Part shown: one piece after another, positions 35,024-46,036 of the stretch | Layout: each line of letters begins with the position of its first letter | Numbering within the stretch: position 1 is the stretch's first letter | DNA from: Acrasis kona | Lineage: Eukaryota; Heterolobosea; Eutetramitea; Acrasida; Acrasidae | NCBI GenBank assembly: GCA_026419775.2 | Contig: JAOPGA020000847.1 | Coordinates: 1 to 64,000 of the forward strand | Length of the DNA: 64,000 nucleotides | Direction: 5' to 3' | Position numbers and translations under genes: made by a program | Notes under the pieces: generated by a model | Told to the model about the DNA's origin: nothing | The model's input: the letters and a program-made list of their open reading frames with translations, nothing else | Database searches by the model: none

Positions 35024-35966
35024 ATGTTAGATTGTTGGCCTGTCATAAATTTTTTTTGTAACATGTTCGAAGTCGCGTTGACTTCGTTTGTGTTGTGCTT
35101 CACTGCTTACTTGGTGTTGCTTAAGTCTTTACCATCCATCATACAATTTTTTTCATCGGATCCCAAGAAGGCCATAAAGTATTTCAGAGAGGAGATCACA
35201 CCGCACGAACAACAACATCATGCACAAGTCGCAATCTCTTTTTTACATGCCGTGGTCGCCACCTTGGGAGCATGTCATTCGATTTACGCTTATAGACTTT
35301 CAGATTATCGATACGTTAGCGAGTTAATCATCATGGACGAACCTCGGGGAGCGTACCTGTCGGAACTCCGCAATTTTTACCTAGAGATTACTCTTGGGTA
35401 TTTCTTTGCGGATCTACTTGTATATTGTTTAGATGTGGGAAGGTATCCGATCATTGACATTGCCCACCACGTCGTCTCGATTATTGCTTATGTTCTTGGA
35501 ATAAGCACGAATGCCGGAACTTTTGTCATGATTCTATTTCAAACAAACGAATGTTCAACACCCTTTTTGCACGTCAGGTATTTTGCACTGCAGTGGAATA
35601 AGAAAAACAACATTATTTATAAAATTGCTGAAGCATTGTTTGTTTTCTTGTTCGTTGCTTCGAGAATAGTTTTCAATTTTTACGTAATGTTCTGTTTGTG
35701 GTATGGTGTTGTGACAGTTTCCGCCAAACATCACGTTATCACTGAAGTTTTCCTAGTGGTTTGTGGTAACCTATATTACCTTGTACAAGTAACTTTCTTT
35801 TTTTCATCTTTATAATTTATTTTTTTAGTGCGCTTGGTTCTATAAGATCATCATGATGGTGTTGCGCCGTTTTGATAAGAAGCGAAATGTTACGGTGCCA
35901 ACTGTTGAAGAGTTGAAGAAGGAAGGTGTCAAGAATGCTGAATCAAAAGATCAAAAAACAAAATAA
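35024..35966 (+). CDS. TLC-domain membrane protein (TLCD4/TMEM56-like)
   Basis: Two exons (35024-35788, 35829-35966) give 300 residues (an ATG at 35063 is a second start). Six to seven hydrophobic segments carry TLC-domain marks: HAVVATLGACHSIYAY, GYFFADLLVY, DIAHHVVSIIAYVLGI with the paired histidines, ECSTPFLHVRY, and the ending CAWFYKIIMMVLRRF. The family sits in ER/plasma membrane and affects lipid composition; Lag1-type ceramide synthase activity is not implied, because those extra residues are not seen. The C-tail is charged. Confidence 0.87.
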
Positions 35967-36016
35967 AAGATCTTGTATTGTAAAACTTCTGTGTGAAATT
36001 CAAACAAAACTTGACC

Positions 36017-37343
36017 ATGCCACCAAAGAAAGCTGAGACTGTTGAAAACAATGTTGTCAGATTCGGACGCGTAAAGAACAACCTTAACATGGGTGTTGTG
36101 GGCTTGCCGAACGTCGGAAAGAGCAGCTTATTCAACTTACTTACGGAACAAAGTGTTGCAGCAGAAAACTATCCTTTCTGCACGTAAGTAGTTATAATAC
36201 AAAATCATGTAATATTATTAGTATTGATACAAATGTAGCAAGATGTCCTGTTCCTGACACTCGCTACGACTTTTTGTGCGATTTATGGGCACCACCCTCT
36301 TGTTACCCTGCATACCTGATGGTAACAGATATCGCTGGTTTGATCAAAGGTGCCAGCGAGGGTGCTGGTCTTGGAAACACATTCTTGTCCCACATTCAAG
36401 CTGTTGATGGTATCTTCCACGTTGTTCGGTATAGTCTTTGTTTCATCTCCAGTTCTTATTTATATCAGTGCATTCGAAAATGATGATGTTGTCCACGTAG
36501 AGGACTCGGTAGATCCTGTTCGTGATTTGGAGACCATCCAAAATGAGTTATGCAAGAAGGATCTTGAAATTCTAGTAAGAAACAAACAAGCCGAAGAAGC
36601 CAACGTTAGAAAGTCAGGTGGAGCTTACAAGTTGAGCCCATTATTCAACGACACATTTGCAAAAATTAAAGAAGTAAGTATAACAGCGAGTATAAAAGGC
36701 ATTAATAATCATTCAGATGCTCGAGAAGAACATACCTGTTCGTGATGGTACTTGGTCCAGCGGTGAAATTGAACTCATCAATGAAAAGACCCAACTCATC
36801 ACAACAAAGCCTGTCATATACCTAATTAACTTGACCCAAACTGATTTCATTCGCAAAAAGAACAAATGGTTGGCCAAGATACACAAATGGGTGACGGAAC
36901 ATGGAGGTGGAACGATGATCCCATTCTCCGTCGAGTTTGAAACAAACTTGTGGAAGTTGAAGGATAAACCAGAAGAGAAGGAATCATTCTTGAAGGAACA
37001 TGGAGCAACCAGCAACTTGCCAAAGATCATCACGAACGGTTACACTCAATTGGGTCTCATTTACTACTTCACTGCTGGTGAAACCGAAGTGAGATGCTGG
37101 ACCATTAGAGAGGGATGTTTGGCACCACAAGCGGCAGGTGTGATTCACTCCGACTTTGAGAGAGGCTTCATCAAGGCAGAGGTTTGCGCGTTTAATGACT
37201 TTAAAGAATTATGCGGAGGCAGAAAAGGAATGGCCGAAATCAAGGCTGCAGGAAAGTACAGACAAGAAGGAAAGACGTACGTGGTTCAAGATGGAGACAT
37301 TATACATTTCCAATTCAACGTAACCGCACAAAAGAAGAAATAA
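36017..37343 (+). CDS. OLA1: Obg-like ATPase OLA1/YchF
   Basis: Four exons (36017-36183, 36222-36428, 36469-36673, 36717-37343) give 401 residues, normal for the family. P-loop GLPNVGKSS, switch motif [17 protein letters not shown], an NLTQTDF segment in place of the NKxD guanine motif (as in OLA1, which prefers ATP), a coiled middle and a C-terminal TGS domain ([20 protein letters not shown]). OLA1 acts on translation and stress responses in the cytosol. Confidence 0.96.
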
Positions 37344-37423
37344 ACATTCGATTGTACAATACCATCTTCTATTTATTACACAATGGTTCGTTCAGCAAGA
37401 GTCCAACAAGCGAGCGTCGAAGT

Positions 37424-38389
37424 TTACTTCTTTTCCAAGCTCATCAAATGGTTATAGGCCATCAACGCTGCATTGTGTTCAGCAGTTTTCTTTTGTCTAT
37501 AGGGTATTTGCGTCACGAATTCCTTATTCAAGTTGGTCAACACGCACTTGACCACGAATCCATCTGCAGTGTTTGAAACTTGTTCGAATTTTGCGTGGTC
37601 GACTGGTTTCAGCTTTAATACCGTCGATTGATAATCTGTTAACATTGTTTTTGGAGTCTTGTTTGGATCTTTCCATGTTGCTGGATCGTACTCCTCGGGT
37701 GCTCCCTGATCTTGAGACTCTGGTTGTTCTTCTTCCTCCTCCACAAACAAACTTTCGTCAATGTCTTCTGGCTTGACGTACACGGTTTCGTCTCCCTCTT
37801 CGTCGTCAACGAACAAGGATTGATTGTACTCGAACAAATCTCTTCCAGACAAACCAGCACCTGATTTCTTGAAGCTTTCCATCTGTTGCTTCTTTTTAAT
37901 CTCTTCTTCTTTGACTTTTTGCATGTTTTTAAATTCTTTCCATTTTTTGAAGCTCTCGAAGGTAACTGGAGTGCCTCCCACGATCTTGGATCTTTCGACT
38001 TCGACTACCTCTTCGATGGTCATGTCCTCTTCGTTTTTGAGCTCCTCCTCGATTTGATCGAACATGTCCTGTTCGTCTTCTTCGTCATCTTCTTCTTGAT
38101 TTTCTTCTTCTTCGGGCTTCTTTTTATCGTCCACGGACTTGAATAGTGATTTGAGCTCTGCTTCACGTTGTTTTTCCAAAAGTTTTTGCATTCTCTTCTT
38201 TTCCTTCTCTTCTGCTTCCTTCTTTGCTTTCTTGTCGTGAATCTGGTTCACGGCATTCTTAACCTGTTGGACCTGTTTCTGAACGACTTTGCTCTTGTTC
38301 TTATTCTTTAAACCGAATGTTTTGTCTTCGATCGTCTTTTTCTTTTCCTTTTCAATAGTTTTTTTACTGGGACCACCTCCTTTTGCCAT
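37424..38389 (-). CDS. DFRP1/ZC3H15-like protein without CCCH fingers, with dsRNA-binding-like C-terminus
   Basis: 321 residues, single exon. The N-terminus (EKEKKKTIEDKTFGLKNK, 13-30) and the DFRP C-terminal block (IEEVVEVERSKI; PVTFESFKKWKEFKN; SGRDLFEYNQSLFVDDE, 125-197; IDESLF) are those of ZC3H15/Tma46, the partner of the translation-linked GTPase DRG1. Between them, where the two CCCH zinc fingers should be (about 86-123), there is only acidic sequence. The whole protein has one cysteine (C282). The last 75 residues (about 248-320) look like a double-stranded RNA-binding fold, ending KKTAEHNAALMAYNHLMSL. RNA binding may therefore have moved to another module. Confidence 0.82.
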   Translation of the reverse strand: MAKGGGPSKKTIEKEKKKTIEDKTFGLKNKNKSKVVQKQVQQVKNAVNQIHDKKAKKEAEEKEKKRMQKLLEKQREAELKSLFKSVDDKKKPEEEENQEEDDEEDEQDMFDQIEEELKNEEDMTIEEVVEVERSKIVGGTPVTFESFKKWKEFKNMQKVKEEEIKKKQQMESFKKSGAGLSGRDLFEYNQSLFVDDEEGDETVYVKPEDIDESLFVEEEEEQPESQDQGAPEEYDPATWKDPNKTPKTMLTDYQSTVLKLKPVDHAKFEQVSNTADGFVVKCVLTNLNKEFVTQIPYRQKKTAEHNAALMAYNHLMSLEKK

Positions 38390-39264
38390 GTTCTTTTCTT
38401 GCTTATGTGAATATGAGAGATGAACTCAAATAGTTGGCTAAAGTCAACTATTTTTAATCAAAAACAAAGGAGAAGGATGCCAAGCAGGAGGCTGTGAAAA
38501 CAAAGAAAAAGTCCTTATGATCACATACATAATAAATAGAGTCTTTTTGTGCTGATATAGAATAGGTAATTGACAAAATCAACAAAACCCGAATAAAATT
38601 TTGGAAGTCGTCTGGGGACTCCCCACTTTAAAATCTGGGATTCCCACTTTGAAAAAATAGGAATTTTTTGGTTACCTAGTTTTCGATAGTGGGCGTCCTA
38701 CTTTTTCATAGAAAATGTCCCCTTAGGAATTGAAAAACACATGACTACTTTTGAGTAGTAGGATGCCAATGGACAAAATATAGGAACCCCACAATCGTTG
38801 ATGGTTAATCGAATTTTATTGTCAAATCACAGGAAGTATTTCAAAGACTCTGGTACTGGTGTCAAATAATACGATCCATCACTGAAAACTAATCCTATGC
38901 ACGACTTGTCCAACTCTTCTACTTTCATCACAGCCTTCCCCTCCTCTTATTGGCCAAACCTTCATTCTATACAATGTTGCTCCTTCTCTCCCTCTTGTTG
39001 TATAAAATTCATCCACAATTACAAATCTATATAATTTAAACAATCTTTCGCAGTTTGATACTTACTCTCACAAATGCTCGTAAATTATAGGTTGGCCAAT
39101 AAGGTGTAAGCAATTGCTGTTGAAGGGACAAAATGCTAGGTGAAGGCCTCAAATGTATTAACCTCTCAACAGTTCTGTTCAAAAGTGAATGGTCAAACGA
39201 TATGTAAACAGTTTTTTTAAATATTCGTTATTTGTGAATCAACTGTAAAGTTACGTTTTAAAAT
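38390..39264. other. intergenic region with a coding-like minus-strand segment
   Basis: The first 440 bp (38390-38828) show nothing I recognise apart from AT-rich DNA. The remainder carries the segment described separately at 38829-39225. The divergent RCC1 gene starts at 39265. Confidence 0.4.
38829..39225 (-). pseudogene. unresolved or frame-broken small gene
   Basis: Reading the minus strand, one block (about 39225-39077) ends at a good GTAAGT donor after LRAFVR. A second block follows a TATATAG acceptor and reads VDEFYTTRGREGATLYRMKVW. The final block reads MKVEELDKSCIGLVFSDGSY and runs to a stop near 38830. The blocks only connect if one base is dropped at the G4 run (38938-38941) and one more near the acceptor. 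No initiator ATG is visible. It is either a degraded gene or a small gene with base-call errors; no family is recognised. Confidence 0.4.
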
Positions 39265-40884
39265 ATGTACACCCGTCAAGTTGTTGCTACATTTGTGTTG
39301 TTTTTTTGCTTTAACACTTGTTTTTGTGGAGAACTTTATGCATTTGGCTCCAATATGTGAGTTTTTAAACACAACACCCAATTAACAACAAACGTAGTCC
39401 AAACATACTGAATGCAGATCCAGCAGAATATATATACCAACCTACTAAATTTAAGATACCATATGGATATTCAAGTGATATAACCAAATTTGCCATTTCA
39501 TCGATCACTACATTATTGTTGAATAGAGACGGTATAGTCTTGATGTTTGGTTCTAACAAGTAAGACTCACCAAAGCACTACAAGAAACCCAACATTCAGT
39601 GACATCTTTACAGTTCCCTCCAAAGCATACATTGTTCTCAGCCCGAGAACGTTCGTTGTCGCAAACGAAGGAGAGATAAGAGGAAAGAAGATAGTTGATG
39701 TAGGCTGTGGAATGTTTCATTTTATGCTGTTATCAAGTGAAGGCAAGCTCTATGGATATGGTGACAACTCGTACGTTTACTGATACAAAATAAAAATAAC
39801 CCTTATAGATATGGAGCAGTTGGAACAGGTAGCGATCGCTACGCTGTGTGGGAGCCAAGTGCTGTAAGAGGAGAGACGGATGGCCGACGCATTGTTAGCA
39901 TGGCGGGTGGATTTCATCATTCAATTGTTCTGGATGATACTGGTACAGTATTTACTTATGGTTGGAACTAGTAAGTATAAACTGTGACAACAAAATTATA
40001 AAGTTTAAAGTTGCAACCAACTAGGAACTGGTGATTTTATTGATAGAAGCAAATCAGTAAAGATTGATTACTCTGGTATTTTATCAGGAAAGATTATAAC
40101 CCAAATATCCTGTGGTTCGTTATTCTCTTTGTTGTTGTCAAGTGCAGGAGAGGTGTACTCGTTTGGTGATAACCAGTAACTCAAACTAATAATTTTTTAA
40201 CCCGATACTGATTATTGCAAAGATTCGGGCAGCTAGGATATGGAGATGGCGTCCAGAATACTACGGTGGCTATAAATAGCACAGGTATATTATATGGAAA
40301 GAGAATTGCTTCAATAGCCAGCGGCTTTGATTTCTCTATCATAATTGATTATGATGGAGTTGCATATGGCTTTGGAAATAATATGTAAGTACTTCAATGT
40401 TATTTATATTTTACAACTGTAAACAGAAATGGTCAGTTAGGGATCAACAGTATAATTGCGTACGCTAGTTCTCCTGTTGCTGTGTATACAGAAGGTGAAT
40501 TGGCGGGTATGAAGATTTCTCAAGCTGCTTGCGGATTTATCGCAGCATATTTTTTATCAAGTAATGGAGATATTTTTAGTTCCGGAAGTAATCAGTAAGT
40601 AGCACCAATCATTGATGGCAACAATATTGTATAGAGCTCATGAACTTGGAGTTGACAAAAATATTGATAAAACTTTTGAGCCACTTCTTGTTACCAATCC
40701 AGGAACATACAACAGCAGTGATGTAATCAAAATAGTCTCGCTTTTTGAATCTGTTCTATTTCTAACCAATACAACACCCGTTATGGTTCCGACATATCCC
40801 ATTATACAAGTGAGCTCTTCATCGAATTTGACAGCAGGTTTGATATTAGGTTTTGCTGCAATAATCTTGTACTTTTTATATTAA
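39265..40884 (+). CDS. RCC1-repeat cell-surface protein, one repeat per exon
   Basis: Eight exons (39265-39356, 39398-39559, 39600-39770, 39809-39970, 40011-40175, 40223-40384, 40427-40594, 40635-40884) give 443 residues. A signal peptide (MYTRQVVATFVLFFCF) precedes seven RCC1-type blades with YAFGSN, LYGYGDN, FTYGWN, YSFGDN, YGFGNN and FSSGSN, each followed by an N-Q-L-G-like start. A C-terminal hydrophobic segment (AGLILGFAAIILYFLY) is a membrane helix or GPI signal. Unlike nuclear RCC1, this one faces outside or a vesicle lumen. Ligand unknown. Introns are 37-51 nt. Confidence 0.88.
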
Positions 40885-41105
40885 CAGACCTTTGCATGGA
40901 CGATTATTCGACAGCTTTACGTATCTTATTGTATTTTAATATGTGGTATAGTGTAAAATGTTTCTACTAATCGATGGTCGATGTCGGCGTAGCGGACAGC
41001 TACCTGAGTGCAGCATGCCCCTGCTATCAAACTTGTTTTTGGGTTTTTAACAGATCCTCCGACTATTTCCCGATTTCGCTGCGGTATACATTTAACATGC
41101 TATTC

Positions 41106-41820
41106 TCAAGACTTGGAAACATATTTGGGCTTCAACTTTTGATACCTATGACTGTTTCCTGTATTACCTACTCTAGACTTCTCTTCGCTTAAAATCTTCT
41201 TAATGAACGCTCTCTTCCTTCTGGTTAAATTTTCTCTAATCACCATGATCCTTAAATTCTCTGGTATCAAGGACTGTATCTCCACCTCTTCATTCTGAAC
41301 CTTTGTCTTTCTAAATCCGGAAGACCTCTTCAAAGATTCCAACCTCACCTTCTTCATTTCCTTGACCAACGAAGGACTCAGCTGTAAGTTGATGGAAGCT
41401 GATGTCTTTAAAAGATCCGAAGCAAGTTCCTCTCTTTCCCTTCTCCTAACTTGGCTTTCTATTTTTGCAAATTGTAAGTCCATTAATTTTTCTCTACAAC
41501 GCTTCATTAAAAGGTACTCCCTTACAATCCTTTGAGCTCTCCTGACATGCTCTTTGAATTTTCTTGCAGCCCTTAGTATCGTTTGAATATCCACAAAACC
41601 TAAAAGCGACACCCGAATCATGTGTGCTGCGATTTGCTTCCTTCTGAACTTCCATCTCATTCTTGCAATATATACATTAGTGTCAAAGAGTTGAATGTCC
41701 CTAAAGGCGCTTGGTCTCTTCTTTATCTCATCATAAATGGCTGCTTTGTGTTTTTTGAATTGTTCTCTTTGTTCGGATGTTGCATTTTCGTTGAGTTGGA
41801 CCGTTTCGTTGCGCTCTGAA
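41106..41820 (-). CDS. IQ/coiled-coil protein, perhaps the C-terminal part of the channel gene
   Basis: An open frame running from about 41820 (RNETVQLNENATSEQREQF) to a stop at 41106 with no good ATG before 41660. It is highly charged, with an IQ-like helical part (TILRAARKFKEHVRRAQRIV, then REYLLMKRCREKLMDLQ) and a basic tail. It may be the cytosolic tail of the upstream channel, joined by an unusually short 26-nt intron (41820-41845), or a separate gene whose start I cannot find. Function unknown. Confidence 0.45.
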
Positions 41821-41833
41821 CGCGCAATTCATT

Positions 41834-42560
41834 CTATGAACTTTTCATCCAATTGAATAAAGCCATCGTATTACAGCCAAGAACTGTTTTTGGGGTGACG
41901 TCTCCATAACCAATAGTGGTGATTGTAACCGCAGCAAACCACATGCTCTTGGTGATGCTGCCGAAATATTCAGGCTGCCTTTCCCTCTCTGCAAAATACA
42001 AGAGCATTGACATTGTAAGCCACGAAACAACAACAACTATTGAACTGGACATGACATCTCTGTACTGCCTTTTTATTAATCTTCTAATCATGTTCAATGT
42101 CCTACTTTTGCTACCCAACCTGAGTAATCTCAGCATTCTAAAAAATGATAGAGCACTGGCATGTGAGTTATTGAGTTGGATTTTACCCTCAAGGTAGAAT
42201 TGCTTTGACATCAAGATGATGGAAATTAGACTTGGAAGTATGGATAAAAAGTCAATGATTGACCTCAATGAAAACAGAAACCGCAATCTTCCAAAAATAG
42301 CACCATATCTTTTGTATTTGATGCTTTCGGTACATGTTATTACTTTGAGTGCGTGTTCAACCATGAACACTGCTCCTTCTCTCCCTCTTGCTGTATAAAT
42401 AAATTTCAAATAATTCTTCAATGTTTTGCACTCCTAAGAGAATAAATGAAATGTTCTTTGTAGTGTCCTTGTATTTCAGCACCTCAGTTATCTCAAAGCG
42501 AAAAAAGTTCATCAGATTCTTTACATCTATCCAAGCACCCATGATAAAGTAAAAGTACAA
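41834..42560 (-). CDS. voltage-gated potassium channel-like, incomplete (no S6 seen)
   Basis: The segments SIIDFLSILPSLISIIL (S3-like), SFFRMLRLLRLGSKSR (S4 voltage sensor with spaced basics), SSSIVVVVSWLTMSMLLYF (S5) and TITTIGYGDVTP (pore with the K+ selectivity signature) are clear. The frame closes 20 codons after the pore with no S6 helix. Upstream, a GTGCTG..CTTAG intron (about 42430-42479) joins a block starting MGAWIDVKNLMNFF; exons further upstream to about 42720 are unresolved. A full channel needs S6, so the gene may be truncated, mis-assembled or a relic. The IQ/coiled-coil frame at 41106 may be its tail. Confidence 0.6.
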
Positions 42561-42816
42561 TAGATGGCGTGTCTTTGATGGTTTTTGCTATAACAGCCTT
42601 CATATCATCTCCACTCTTAAGACATTTAAAATCTACCCATGTTGTGCATGGTTCAATTGATTCAATTTGTTGACGGTTACTGGAACAATCAAGAAGTAAT
42701 CCTTATTTGGAAGCATCAATTTTGCGACCCTGGCCTATCTAATTAATAGTAATGTCTGCTTCAGTTAGGGAGTTAACAGCATGTAATGAATGACGTTAAG
42801 AATTATAATTTTTATT

Positions 42817-45280
42817 TTACATTCTGTCTACAAAATCAGATAGAATGGGTATGTTCATGTTCAACTTCTTTCTTGATCGGGTTTCCTTGATGAGATTGTT
42901 TGATTTTGTTTGTTCTTCCAAGGGGTTACAGTTGATTACTGACCAATGATCGAATCCCAACTGAGGGAACGCTTGGCCACTAGTAACACTTCTCAACTCT
43001 TCTGTAAGGCCAAACGAATCAAGCACTGGCACTGTGCATTTAATAACGCATATTGGCGTACCACATGCTTGTTCTGTACCACTAATCACTCCTCTTCTTT
43101 TATTGATGACATTATAAATTCCTCCCATCACACTTTCATGCGTTTGTACATCTACACTATAGATGGGTTCCATGATTCGGGGTTTAGCTGCAAGCATTGC
43201 ACCCAGTAGAGCTCTTCTAGCCATTGAAGTTATCTGTAGAGCACCACGATGAGAACTGTCGTTGTGCAAGTGTACATCAACAACGTTAAACCTTATTCCT
43301 CTAGTCTGCTCCTCGCTTAGTACTCCAGACGAAGTGACTAGTCTAAAAGCGTCTACGATGTAGTCTTTGACATCGTTCAAGTAAGCGATACCTCTAGTGC
43401 AGTCGACCAGCGCATTCGTAGGTTTTTGTTCGTCAGGTCCCATTGCCCATACTCTTTTAGCTTCTTCAGAGTCCCAGCCGTGGCGTTCTATCAACGCTTT
43501 TGCACATGCTTTGATGTCTTGGAAGTTGATATCACCAGACTCCATATCCTTAACGAGGTCATAGGATAGAGGTTCTGCAGAGATGTAAATTCTATTCAGC
43601 TTGTTGGGACTCTTGGCTAAACACTTTTCACCGACCGAAGAAACTGTCTCCGTCAGAGATACAATGGGCTTTGATTCCTTTATTACAATCCCCTTAAGAT
43701 ATCCTTGTAGTTCTCCTATACAGATTTCCAAATGAAGTTCACCAGCTCCTGCAACAATATGTTGGCCGCTATCATTAAAGGTACATTGAATAAGACTGTC
43801 GGCTTTAGAAAGTCTCTTGAGGCCGTCTGTTAGTTTCTGAGCATCACTTGCATGTTCAGTTTCAACAGCAACCTGCACTACTGCACTAACGCTGTGTTTC
43901 ATATTCTTTATTGGATGAGCATCCTTGTTCGACTCATCTGTAACTGTGCATGATTTATTTACAAACTTATCGATACCAATAAATACCCACTACATTTCCT
44001 GGACCACACTCTGAAACAGATTCCATCTTCTTACCCATCATGATCATTACACTCTGAGCAGTTGAATGGTGAGCGTCCTTGTCGGTGCTTGGATTATAAT
44101 CAGGTCCTAAGATGCGCAGCTTGTGACCTTGTCTCAACGTGCCAGAGAATATTCTTCCGAAAGCTACAAATCTACCGCTACCAGTCATAGGAACCATTTT
44201 TGATACAAATACCATTAAAGGTCCATCAGGACTACATTCCGAAATGCTAGTTTGGTACCTGTCTAATGGACCATTGTACAAAAGACCGCTTCGATACCTT
44301 TGAGCAGTTTGAGGCGATGGAAGATGTTCAACGATCATATTAACCATTGCAGCTGATGCAGGAATGAACCTCATCATGACGGACTGGAACAGAACTTTGT
44401 TTTCTTTATTAGAATCTTCTTTTGAGACTGAGATACCAATTTTATCTACGGTGCTCTTAATGTTCTCGTATAATTTACCTTCCTCGGACTCAGATAAAAT
44501 TTTATACAGTTTGTAGATGGGTCCAAGCACAAACTCACAGAAACCTCTTTGCAACATCTTTCCAGACTTGGATATGGGCGACGTCTGCCATTTACTTCTT
44601 TCATGACAATAATAATTTTCTCCCCAGAATTTCTTTGCGAGCTTGTCTGTGTCGGTCTTGAATTTTTCGGAGTAGAACTTGGCGAATGTTTGCAGAGTGA
44701 ATGCCCATCCTGTTTTACCCGAACCGAAAGCAATGTTTCCTGAGATAGGGTCGACTTGGACGTTGTCGAGGCCACTGTCTGCATAGCTGCTAATGATGAC
44801 GTTGGTTGACTCAACAATTCTCTCCAAATTCTTGTAACACTCCTCGGGGGTGTACTGAAGCTCAGTTATGCATCTGTCCAGTTTGTTGACCATAAGAACT
44901 GGTTTAATGCGTTCTTGTAGTGCTTGTCTTAAAACCGTTTCAGTTTGACTTCTACATCCCTCTACGGAGTCCACTACCACCATGGCACCGTCGGTTACAC
45001 GTAAGGCAGCCGTGACCTCCGAAGAGAAATCAACATGGCCGGGACTGTCGATAACGTTGATAAGGTAGTCCTTCTCCAATACATTGAATGGTAGAGAGAT
45101 TGCGGTGCTCTTGATGGTAATGCCCTTTTCGATTTCATCTGGTCTGTTGTCTGTGAACCTTCTCTTTCCAACTGACTCCATGGATATGATTCCTGCTGCT
45201 CCTACTAGTGAGTCCGTAAGAGTTGATTTTCCGTGATCAACGTGTGCGATAACACTAATGTTGCGTACTTGTTTGCTCAT
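42817..45280 (-). CDS. divergent elongation factor 2-like GTPase with one frame break
   Basis: About 820 residues. The span is 2464 bp, exactly one more than a multiple of three. GTPase motifs AHVDHGKST, DSPGHVDF and NKLDR are present, as are all later eEF2 domains (AGAGELHLEICIGELQ, GQAFPQLGFDHW). The frame changes near 43981-43990 between GNVVG and FIGIDKFVNKS, which align without a gap to eEF2 if one base is skipped. Alternatively a 48-nt GT..AG intron removes that conserved strand in frame. The diphthamide loop, nearly invariant as DAIHRGGGQI, reads DSSHRGALQI: the histidine stays but its setting changes. Either a divergent paralogue of cytosolic eEF2 or a decaying copy. Confidence 0.85.
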
Positions 45281-45356
45281 TCTTTGCTTCTTGGTTGTTT
45301 GCTTTTGTTTTCAATTTGAAGTTGAGATTGAACATAAATAGATCTGCTTTTATAGT

Positions 45357-45453
45357 TTTTCGGAATTGAACTTCAATCTCATGAAAATGAAGTTCGGTGC
45401 TTGTTCTATTGGTTCGGAGAGAAATTGATTGATGTGAAGTTCAATTTCGAAAA
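45357..45453. promoter_or_regulatory. inverted pair of an 18-nt motif upstream of the eEF2-like gene
   Basis: Copies at 45357-45374 (as TTTTCGGAATTGAACTTC) and 45436-45453 (as GAAGTTCAATTTCGAAAA) face each other 61 bp apart, 77 bp upstream of the start at 45280. A third copy lies at 20967-20984 before another gene. A transcription-factor site is inferred from position and repetition. Confidence 0.4.
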
Positions 45454-46036
45454 CGATACGGTTCGGCATAATCAAAATAAGATTACAAACTCGAATGATG
45501 CTTCTCAACGTGCAGAAGGGTACTCGTTGTATTGTCCGAAATGTTCCATTGAATCTGGCATCCTAAAAGTTTGAAGGTAAAATCGACTCTTCTAAAAATT
45601 GACTCGCGCCGAATACTAGTTGGCTATATATCGAAATACTGCGAGGAAGGCAACCTAGCGGAAGTTATAAGTACAAGTACAGGCAGGTACTTGAACCACT
45701 TGTAAGGAAACTAAATCAACAAAGTCATATCAACCAAGGATCGAATGAAGAGTACATGAGAGGTTGCATAGCAAAAAAGAAAACTTTCTTCAAACAGTCC
45801 AGATTGATAACGTCGAATGGTAACGGCAAAATGAATACAATACCTACCTACACCAACCTCAGTTACACTCACAGTGAGGATTTCTGATTACCTCTCCCGT
45901 GAATCTTGGACATTGTGTTCTTGTATAACAGAAATTCTCTGATCCTAAAAAACAACGAATACAGAACCCTACTACTTTATTCTAGATACAACAACAAAGT
46001 CTCTGCAACCCTGTGTAGAGCGCTACTCATTTAGCT

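Noticed and set aside
43966-43985. treating the eEF2 break as a normal 48-nt intron
   Set aside because: The removed sequence encodes FIGIDKFVNKS, which aligns gap-free to a conserved eEF2 strand, so a frame break is the simpler reading; kept as an alternative.
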